The notes under the pieces were generated by a model. It did not search any database, was not told the DNA's origin, and saw only the letters and a list, made by a program, of their open reading frames with translations. From the NCBI GenBank assembly GCA_051954695.1, contig JBQCHL010000035.1, positions 26,958 through 90,957 on the forward strand: a DNA stretch of 64,000 bases. Reading direction: 5' to 3'. The stretch comes from Terrimonas_A sp051954695 (GTDB taxonomy: Bacteria; Bacteroidota; Bacteroidia; Chitinophagales; Chitinophagaceae). Numbering within the stretch: the first letter of the stretch is position 1; each line of letters starts with the position of its first letter. The position numbers and the translations under genes are program-made. Positions 34,884 through 41,468 of the stretch are shown here, in pieces.

Positions 34884-35057
34884 TTATTTCTGCGCGAGGA
34901 ATTCTTTGATCTTGTCCTTGTGAACGATCTGCTCTTTGAAGGTATAGGCACCAGTTTTGGGGCTTCTTACAGCCTTGATCACTTTGGTCCAGTTTTTTGC
35001 TTCTGCAGATGCTTTAAGGTCTTTTACTTTTGAGTTTTTTGAAGCTGCTTTTGCCAT
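34884..35057 (-). CDS. DUF4295 small basic protein
   Basis: 57 residues, MAKAASKNSKVKDLKASAEA at the start and FLAQK at the end, translated from the ATG at 35057 to a TAA at 34884. The lysine-rich protein with VIKAVRSPKTGAYTF is the DUF4295 family, which occurs between rpmG and ftsY across Bacteroidota. It is probably ribosome-associated given its neighbours, but its role is unknown. 66 bp after rpmG. Confidence 0.9.
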   Translation of the reverse strand: MAKAASKNSKVKDLKASAEAKNWTKVIKAVRSPKTGAYTFKEQIVHKDKIKEFLAQK

Positions 35058-35123
35058 GATCTTATGATTTTAAGTCTATTGTTTACAGGCGTTCAGCGCG
35101 ACTATAAACCACAAACGATAAAC

Positions 35124-35306
35124 TTATTTGATTTCTTTGTGAACAGTCACTTTCTTCAGGATGGGGTTATATTTTTTCAACTCCAACCTTTCAGGATTGT
35201 TCTTTTTGTTTTTTACCGTGATATAACGGCTGGTGCCAGGCTGACCACTTGTTTTGTGCTCAGTACATTCCAGGATCACTTGTACACGGTTTCCTTTCTT
35301 TGCCAT
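35124..35306 (-). CDS. rpmG: 50S ribosomal protein L33
   Basis: 60 residues, MAKKGNRVQVILECTEHK... through TSRYITVKNKKNNPERLELKKYNP. It has a single Cys instead of the four of the zinc-binding form, so it is the zinc-independent type. Second gene of the rpmB-rpmG-DUF4295 block. Confidence 0.95.
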   Translation of the reverse strand: MAKKGNRVQVILECTEHKTSGQPGTSRYITVKNKKNNPERLELKKYNPILKKVTVHKEIK

Positions 35307-35385
35307 TGTTAATTGTGTTTATTGTTTTTTGCAGTGGTCTCAACTGGTAGCATCTGCCAGCTTTACCCACCAACCTTAAACCGGA

Positions 35386-35622
35386 TTAGATTTTTTCTCC
35401 CTGTGCTCTCAGTTGTTTCACTACGCTGTACAGACCATTCTTATTGATAGTGCGAATAGCATCTGTAGACAATTTCAGCGTGATCCATTTGTCTTCTTCT
35501 ACCAGGTAGAATTTCTTTTTCTGCAAATTGGGCAGAAAACGACGCTTGGTTTTAATATTGGAGTGAGAAACCTTGTTCCCTCCTATCGGCGTTTTACCAG
35601 TAACCTGACATACTCTAGCCAT
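35386..35622 (-). CDS. rpmB: 50S ribosomal protein L28
   Basis: 78 residues from the ATG at 35622 (MARVCQVTGKTPIGG); the longer in-frame extension upstream has no relation to L28. Motifs VCQVTGK, NKVSHSNIKTKRRFLPNLQ and DAIRTINKNGLYSVV are diagnostic. First gene of the block, with a -7 element at 35646-35653. The gap to rpmG is 79 bp. Confidence 0.96.
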   Translation of the reverse strand: MARVCQVTGKTPIGGNKVSHSNIKTKRRFLPNLQKKKFYLVEEDKWITLKLSTDAIRTINKNGLYSVVKQLRAQGEKI

Positions 35623-35645
35623 GACGATTCCAAAATTTAGGACGG

Positions 35646-35653
35646 CAAAGGTA
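35646..35653 (-). promoter_or_regulatory. Candidate -7 element of the rpmB block
   Basis: Minus-strand TACCTTTG matches TAnnTTTG and lies 23 nt before the rpmB ATG. The -33 region is AT-rich without a clear TTG, which is not unusual for ribosomal promoters. Confidence 0.5.
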
Positions 35654-35873
35654 GGGATTAATAACGAGAATAATAAGGAAGAATTGAAAAATTTCAGCTT
35701 TTTGCGGCGGTTAGTTTCCCACAGGTGTGGAAATCTATGGGGTGAACCGGGAAGGTCTTTACAAAAAACAGGATGGGAGCTCACAGTCTGCGGCTTTTAT
35801 ATTACATAACTATTTAAAAACCAATTTAATAACGTTCTATGGCAAAAGTGGATATCGGAGTGTTGCTGCTTAA

Positions 35874-35936
35874 CCTTCCCGTCCTTCCCGCCTTACCGGT
35901 AAAAAACTTACCGGTAAGGCGGGAAGGACGGGAAGG
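35874..35936. repeat. Perfect 29-bp inverted repeat (hairpin P2)
   Basis: Arms 35874-35902 and 35908-35936 are exact reverse complements around a 5-nt loop. The stem carries two CCTTCCCG units and the apex ACCGGTAA / TTACCGGT resembles hairpin P1. It lies in the 463-bp gap between rpmB and the next plus-strand gene, where no T-run adjoins it. The rest of the gap holds only the rpmB promoter and the 36026-36055 repeat. Confidence 0.9.
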
Positions 35937-36025
35937 GAGTATTTAATATGGATTTTGCTTTATGTGTGTAACAAGGGTTTAGGTGGCTATTGGTTGGACG
36001 GAGATTCTTTTCTAACTTACCTGGA

Positions 36026-36055
36026 GCGGTCAGATGATACTAAATCGGTGACCGC
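36026..36055. other. Inverted repeat upstream of the zinc-ribbon gene
   Basis: Perfect 7-bp arms GCGGTCA / TGACCGC (36026-36032 and 36049-36055) with a 16-nt centre, 30 nt before the ATG at 36086. It could be an operator or a leader hairpin. Confidence 0.45.
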
Positions 36056-36085
36056 CCCGTTATTTAACAAGCCAATATCCCTTTT

Positions 36086-36550
36086 ATGAGAACCACTCGT
36101 ACCCCCCACCTATGCCTCAACTGTAATGAAGCGTTGACCGGAACAGAGCTTTATTATTCCGTTAACCGCCTCGGCCATCCGCTTTGCCCCTCCTGCCAGC
36201 AAGAGCTGAAATCGAAACTGGAACATACTTCCCGTGAAACTGTAAAACTTTATTTTTTGCTGAAACAAAAAGGGATTGCAGTAGAACTGGAAAAAGATGA
36301 TCATTATACTACTGCTGATATTTCCATTGTCAGCGCAAAAGTGAATATTGAAGTGAGTCAACCTCAAACGAATTACAATCGCTGTGAAGCACTGGCTGAT
36401 CTGAAACGCACTTATTATTCATTTGAAAAGGGATATTATACACTGCGCATACCGAATGCACTGGTGGCTTATGACCAGGATGATGCGGTTTCCTTTATTG
36501 AAGAGTTTTTGCAGGTAAGTTGTCAGCCCCAATCTTATTATCACTGCTGA
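36086..36550 (+). CDS. Zinc-ribbon protein with DUF559-like (nuclease-fold) C-terminus
   Basis: 154 residues. The N-terminus has two CxxC pairs (C10, C13 and C34, C37) that would bind one zinc ion. A basic helix follows (about 40-65). The C-terminal 80 residues resemble the DUF559/Vsr-like nuclease fold: a short acidic core with D78 and E89 (TADISIVSAKVNIEVS), then DLKRTYYSFEKGYYTLRIPNALVAY, which mirrors the family's D..R...L...G...LRF.N pattern. The usual ExK lysine is replaced by Ser, so catalytic activity is doubtful. Function unknown; no partner methylase or helicase is nearby. Confidence 0.65.
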   Translation: MRTTRTPHLCLNCNEALTGTELYYSVNRLGHPLCPSCQQELKSKLEHTSRETVKLYFLLKQKGIAVELEKDDHYTTADISIVSAKVNIEVSQPQTNYNRCEALADLKRTYYSFEKGYYTLRIPNALVAYDQDDAVSFIEEFLQVSCQPQSYYHC

Positions 36551-36607
36551 TCCCGGCCCGATTAATCATTGCTGATAGTATGATCTTTTTTTTGTATTTT
36601 CCCTATA

Positions 36608-38920
36608 ATGAAATGGAAAATAACGGCGATTATTATACTATGCATTGCTGTTGCTGCAGCATGGCTATCATGGTCAGCTCAAAGTCCGGTGCCTGGCAGG
36701 AATGAGATAAGTTATAACTACGATATCCGCCCCATACTTTCCGACAAATGCTTTGTCTGCCATGGCCCTGATAAGAACAAACGGGAAGCTGGCTTAAGAT
36801 TGGACATTGAAACAAATGCCAAAGCTTCCTTAAGGGAAACCAAAGGCGCTTATGCCATTGTTCCCGGAAGCCCGGAAAAATCCGAGCTTATCAAACGGGT
36901 CACTTCCACAGACCCATCTTACCAGATGCCATCACCGGCATCACACCTCGGCGTTCTTAACAAAGATGAAATCGCCTTACTGACCAAATGGATAAAACAA
37001 GGCGCCAGATATGAAAAGCACTGGGCCTTCATATTACCCTCCAAAGCCCCACTCCCAGAAATAAAAGAAGAGAAATGGGCCAGAAATGAAATAGATTATT
37101 TTGTTGCTTCAAAACTGCAGACGCTGCATCTTGAGCATAATGAAGAAGCCAGCAAGGAAACGCTTCTGAAAAGACTGGCATTCGACTTAACAGGACTTCC
37201 TCCTAATCTCCAATTGCAAAATGAATTTATCGCCGACAAAAGCGAAGCGGCTTACGAAAAAATGCTCGATAAGCTTTTAGCCAGTCCCCAGTTTGGAGAA
37301 AAAATGGCCATCCACTGGCTGGATATTTCAAGGTATGCTGACAGTTACGGCTACCAGGATGATGATTACAGATCACAATGGCCTTACCGCGATTGGGTGA
37401 TCCATGCTTTTAATACAAATATGCCTTACGATAAGTTCCTGACCTGGCAACTGGCCGGCGATATGCTGCCTGATGCAGGTAAAGAACAGATCCTGGCCAC
37501 AGCTTTTTTACGCAACCATAAAATAACAGAAGAAGGTGGCGTGATCCCCGAAGAATACCGCGTTGAATATGCTATTGATAAAGTAAAAACCTATTCGAGA
37601 AGTATACTGGCACTTACTGCTGAATGTGCGCAATGCCACGATCATAAGTATGATCCCATTTCACAAAAGGATTATTACAGGCTCTTTGCTTTTTTCAATA
37701 CCAGTAAGGAGAAAGGACTGGAAGGGCTTGTAGGATCAGGGCCGGCAAAAACACCTGTATTGAAACTGACGCAAAATGATACCAGGGATTTGTTGAATTT
37801 CATTAACCCAAAAGACACAGCAACTGTAACAGTATCTGTAATGGGAGAACTGGATACAGCACGTGCTACCTATATTTTGAATCGTGGAGTATATGACCAG
37901 CATGGAGAAGCAGTGACCGCTGCTGCATTGGCTTCGGTCATGAACTTCGATACTACAGCCCTTCCCCAAAGCAGGTTAGGGCTTGCAACATGGACTGTAA
38001 ACAAAAAAAATCCACTAACAGCCCGTGTACTGGTAAATCAAATGTGGGAGCAGTTTTTTGGAAAAGGGATTGTAAGGACCGTTGGTGATTTTGGAATGCA
38101 GGGAAGCCTTCCCACTCATCCGGAGTTGCTCGATTGGCTGGCAGTTGATTTTATGGAACAGGGATGGGACATAAAAAAGCTGATCAAAAAAATGCTCATG
38201 TCTGCTACCTATCGCCAATCATCCAACGTCACCAAAGAGCAGCTTGAAAAAGATCCTGAAAACCTTTATTACGCCAGGGCTTCAAGACTTAGAATGTCAG
38301 CAGAAGGAATCAGGGACATGGTACTAAGCAGCAGCGGATTGCTTAACCGGAAAATAGGCGGGCCAAGTGTAAAACCATATCAACCCAAAGGGCTTTGGGA
38401 AGCTGCCACTTCCGGCAGGGGACAATTAGCCACTTACCGGCAGGATAAAGGAGAAGATCTTTACCGCCGCGGTATGTACACATTTATAAAATTAACAGTT
38501 CCCCCTCCTTCCATGATCATTTTTGATGCCAGCAACAGGGACGAATGCCTTGTAAGCAGACAAAAAACCAATACGCCATTGCAGGCGCTTGTAATGATGA
38601 ACGACCCTACTGTACTGGAAGCTTCAAGAGTGTTTGCTGAAACCCTGGCCAAAAAAAATGAAAATCCCGAAAACACAATTCTTACGGCATTTGAAAGTAT
38701 CCTTTGCAGAAAGCCAGTTAAAAAAGAGATGGACCTTCTGAGCAACTACTATAAAGACCAATTGACTTTTTTCAGGAACAAGAAAGAAGTTGCAGAAAAA
38801 ACCATTCGAGCAGGTGAATATCCATATAACCATAATTCATCAAACATCGCAGAGGTTGCAGCTTTAATGAGGGTAATAAACCTGATTTATAACATGGAAG
38901 AAGCTATTGTAAGGGTATAG
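36608..38920 (+). CDS. PSCyt1-DUF1549-DUF1553 cytochrome-type protein
   Basis: 770 residues. An N-terminal signal anchor (MKWKITAIIILCIAVAAAWL) is followed by a planctomycete-type cytochrome domain with heme motif CFVCH at 48-52 and a distal Met-containing MPSP segment. DUF1549 spans about 155-390: EIDYFVASKLQTLHLEHNEEASKETLLKRLAFDLTGLPP, HWLDISRYADSYGYQDD, and a second CxxCH in ECAQCHDHKYDPI. DUF1553 spans about 450-750: NPLTARVLVNQMWEQFFGKGIVRTVGDFGMQG, HPELLDWLAVDFMEQGWDIKKLIKKMLMSATYRQSS, DECLVSRQKTNTPLQALVMMNDP. The linker between DUF1549 and DUF1553 is short relative to many planctomycete homologues. Predicted periplasmic, first gene of a four-gene operon; role unknown. Confidence 0.9.
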   Translation: MKWKITAIIILCIAVAAAWLSWSAQSPVPGRNEISYNYDIRPILSDKCFVCHGPDKNKREAGLRLDIETNAKASLRETKGAYAIVPGSPEKSELIKRVTSTDPSYQMPSPASHLGVLNKDEIALLTKWIKQGARYEKHWAFILPSKAPLPEIKEEKWARNEIDYFVASKLQTLHLEHNEEASKETLLKRLAFDLTGLPPNLQLQNEFIADKSEAAYEKMLDKLLASPQFGEKMAIHWLDISRYADSYGYQDDDYRSQWPYRDWVIHAFNTNMPYDKFLTWQLAGDMLPDAGKEQILATAFLRNHKITEEGGVIPEEYRVEYAIDKVKTYSRSILALTAECAQCHDHKYDPISQKDYYRLFAFFNTSKEKGLEGLVGSGPAKTPVLKLTQNDTRDLLNFINPKDTATVTVSVMGELDTARATYILNRGVYDQHGEAVTAAALASVMNFDTTALPQSRLGLATWTVNKKNPLTARVLVNQMWEQFFGKGIVRTVGDFGMQGSLPTHPELLDWLAVDFMEQGWDIKKLIKKMLMSATYRQSSNVTKEQLEKDPENLYYARASRLRMSAEGIRDMVLSSSGLLNRKIGGPSVKPYQPKGLWEAATSGRGQLATYRQDKGEDLYRRGMYTFIKLTVPPPSMIIFDASNRDECLVSRQKTNTPLQALVMMNDPTVLEASRVFAETLAKKNENPENTILTAFESILCRKPVKKEMDLLSNYYKDQLTFFRNKKEVAEKTIRAGEYPYNHNSSNIAEVAALMRVINLIYNMEEAIVRV

Positions 38921-38950
38921 ACCATTTCTTCCGGAAATTTATAAATAACC

Positions 38951-40399
38951 ATGGAAAAAGAAATACTGGAACATGGCCTCAACATTAACCGTCGCCGGTT
39001 CCTGACCAGTTTGGGAATGGGTATCGGTGGCGCGGCTCTGGGCAGCCTGCTGGTCCCGGATCTGTTCGGCGGCAAAAATGCTGAAGAAGCTATTGCTACA
39101 GGCCTCCCTCATTTTGCACCAAAAGCCAAACGTATTATCTACCTTTTTCAAAATGGAGCTCCTTCACAATTAGACTTGTTCGACTATAAACCAAAATTGC
39201 ATGAAATGTTTGGACAGGACCTGCCTGCATCCGTCCGGCAAGGACAACGCCTTACTGGAATGACAGCCGATCAGTCAAAATTTCCATTGGCAGGCACTGT
39301 TTTCAAGTTTGATCAGTTTGGTGAACATAAAGCATGGATAAGTGAATTATTGCCTTACACCTCAAGAATCGTAAATGATCTGTGTATTGTAAAAAGCCTC
39401 TATACAGAAGCCATCAACCATGATCCTGCTTTAACTTTTTTTCAAACAGGCGCCCAGATAGGGAACCGTCCAAGCATGGGAGCATGGCTTAGCTACGGAC
39501 TAGGCAGCGAAAATAAAAACCTGCCTGCCTTTTGTGTTCTTCTTTCAAAAGGTAAAGGCAATGGACAGGGTGTATACTCAAAGCTATGGACCAATGGCTT
39601 TCTCGATTCCGTGCATCAAGGTGTGCAGTTCAGCAACGGAGAAAATCCCGTATTATACCTTAACAACCCTGAAGGGATGGACAAAGCAGAGAGAAGGAAA
39701 ATGCTCGATCAACTGGCTGCCCTGAACAATGAAGTTTATGACGAAGTAGGCGATCCAGAGATCAAAGCCAAAGTGCAACAATATGAAATGGCCTACAGGA
39801 TGCAAACGGCAGTGCCCGAAGTAACCGATCTCAGCAAGGAGCCGGAATCCATTATCAAACTTTATGGTGCAGATTGTCTTGTTCCCGGCACCTATGCCGC
39901 CAACTGTCTTTTGGCAAGGAAACTATCAGAGAATGGTGTACGGTTTGTACAGATCTATCACCAGGGATGGGACGGACATAATAACCTGCCTAAGGAACTG
40001 GCTGGTCAATGTCTCGATACAGACCAGGCTTCTGCAGCACTTGTTACAGACCTTAAACAGAGAGGGCTTTTGGACGAGACATTGGTAATCTGGGGTGGAG
40101 AATTCGGAAGGACCAATTATTGCCAGGGAACGCTTACAAAAGACAATTATGGCCGGGACCATCATCCCCGCTGTTTTACCATCTGGATGGCCGGAGGAGG
40201 CATAAAACCCGGAGTATATGGCGAAACAGATGAATTTGGTTATAACATTATATCCAACCCCGTGCATGTACACGATTTTCAGGCCACTGCCCTTCACTTA
40301 ATGGGGCTCGACCATGAAAGGCTCGTGTATAAGCATCTCGGGCGCCGTTACCGGCTTACTGATGTAGCAGGAAAAGTAGTAACAGACCTGATAGCTTAA
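38951..40399 (+). CDS. DUF1501 protein with Tat signal
   Basis: 482 residues. The N-terminus NINRRRFLTSLGMGIGGAALGSLL (from residue 12) is a twin-arginine signal. The rest is DUF1501, a sulfatase/alkaline-phosphatase-like fold: AKRIIYLFQNGAPSQLDLFDYKP, GMTADQSKFPLAGTVFKFDQFGEHKAWISELLPY, INHDPALTFFQTG, FVQIYHQGWDGHNNL, LVIWGGEFGRTNYCQG and GRDHHPRCFTIWMAGGGIKPG. The His/Asp pattern (HQGWDGH, GGEFGR, GRDHHP) is what the family conserves, probably for metal binding. It always accompanies DUF1549/DUF1553 proteins; activity unproven. 30 bp after the preceding gene. Confidence 0.92.
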   Translation: MEKEILEHGLNINRRRFLTSLGMGIGGAALGSLLVPDLFGGKNAEEAIATGLPHFAPKAKRIIYLFQNGAPSQLDLFDYKPKLHEMFGQDLPASVRQGQRLTGMTADQSKFPLAGTVFKFDQFGEHKAWISELLPYTSRIVNDLCIVKSLYTEAINHDPALTFFQTGAQIGNRPSMGAWLSYGLGSENKNLPAFCVLLSKGKGNGQGVYSKLWTNGFLDSVHQGVQFSNGENPVLYLNNPEGMDKAERRKMLDQLAALNNEVYDEVGDPEIKAKVQQYEMAYRMQTAVPEVTDLSKEPESIIKLYGADCLVPGTYAANCLLARKLSENGVRFVQIYHQGWDGHNNLPKELAGQCLDTDQASAALVTDLKQRGLLDETLVIWGGEFGRTNYCQGTLTKDNYGRDHHPRCFTIWMAGGGIKPGVYGETDEFGYNIISNPVHVHDFQATALHLMGLDHERLVYKHLGRRYRLTDVAGKVVTDLIA

Positions 40400-40427
40400 A
40401 ACCGATCAGCAACACAACCAAAACAGC

Positions 40428-41453
40428 ATGAACAGAAAAAAATTTATCCGCAACACAGCACTGGGTTTTATCGGGGCAAGCTATATCCCTTTATGGCTTG
40501 CCGAAAACGAAGTAATACTTGGGCATGGCAAAAAACGGTATAAGATAAATACCCGCTGGAGCCAGGCCGATGTGGCTAAGAACCCCGTAAATGATTGCCA
40601 TGAAATGGTACAGGATAGTAAAGGACGTATCCTGTTGCTTACCAACGAAACCAAAAACAATGTAATTATATACGACAAGAACGGTAAATTCTTAAACTCC
40701 TGGGGCAACGAATATCCCGGCGCACACGGCTTCACCTTGTTCAACGAAAACGGAACAGATATCCTCTTTATATGTGACAATAACCGCCACCAGGTAATAA
40801 AGACCACTATTGACGGCAGAGTATTATTAGTATTGAACTATCCCAAAGAAACAGGGGAATATACAAAACCAGAAGAATACATCCCCACTGAAACCGCTAT
40901 CGCACCCAATGGCGATATTTATGTGGCAGATGGCTACGGTAAAGATTTTGTAATACAATATGATTACAAAGGCAATTATATCCGGCACTTTGGCGGAAGA
41001 GGCGACCAGGACAAACATCTGCTCAATGCACATGGCGTTTGCATTGATAACAGGAACGGCAAACCGGTGCTTATCGTAACGTCGAGACAGCAAAATGCTT
41101 TTAAAAGGTATACCATGGATGGAGTTTATATTGACACTATTCAAATGCCGGGAGCCTGGGTTTGCCGGCCTGTCATTCATGGTCAATACCTGTATGCTGC
41201 CGTATTGCAAAGCAACAACAAGCAATGGCAAAAATCAGGCTTTATAACTATCCTCAACCAGAACAACGAGGTAGTATCAAACCCTGCCGGTTGCGCTCCA
41301 ACTTATGTTGACGGGAAACTTCAGGAAATGTATCAAACCATCAAAGCCTTTGATTACCCACACGATGTTTGTATAGACGATGAAGAGAACCTATATGTGG
41401 CACAGTGGAACTCAGGTAAAGTTTACCCCTACAAATTAGAACCTATAGCCTAA
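40428..41453 (+). CDS. Exported six-bladed beta-propeller, PAL-like
   Basis: 341 residues. N-terminus MNRKKFIRNTALGFIGASYIPLWLA looks like a Tat-type signal with RKKF (K in place of the first R). The mature protein is an NHL/six-bladed beta-propeller with repeats such as GRILLLTNETKNNVIIYDKNGKFL and GDIYVADGYGKDFVIQYDYKGNY. Three His-Gly/Asp pairs in equivalent blades (PGAHGFTLF, NAHGVCID, YPHDVCID) recall the zinc-binding histidines of peptidylglycine alpha-amidating lyase. This suggests a lyase-like or binding role, but that is inference. It is 28 bp after the DUF1501 gene and 15 bp before the membrane cytochrome gene. Confidence 0.82.
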   Translation: MNRKKFIRNTALGFIGASYIPLWLAENEVILGHGKKRYKINTRWSQADVAKNPVNDCHEMVQDSKGRILLLTNETKNNVIIYDKNGKFLNSWGNEYPGAHGFTLFNENGTDILFICDNNRHQVIKTTIDGRVLLVLNYPKETGEYTKPEEYIPTETAIAPNGDIYVADGYGKDFVIQYDYKGNYIRHFGGRGDQDKHLLNAHGVCIDNRNGKPVLIVTSRQQNAFKRYTMDGVYIDTIQMPGAWVCRPVIHGQYLYAAVLQSNNKQWQKSGFITILNQNNEVVSNPAGCAPTYVDGKLQEMYQTIKAFDYPHDVCIDDEENLYVAQWNSGKVYPYKLEPIA

Positions 41454-41468
41454 AACGTTTTGTTGGTG

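Noticed and set aside
35621..35809. A 62-codon plus-strand frame starting at the rpmB start codon
   Set aside because: It overlaps the rpmB start and promoter on the opposite strand and has no homology-like features.
36086..36550. Restriction or defence system
   Set aside because: The nuclease-like domain is degenerate and no methylase, helicase, reverse transcriptase or other defence partner lies nearby.
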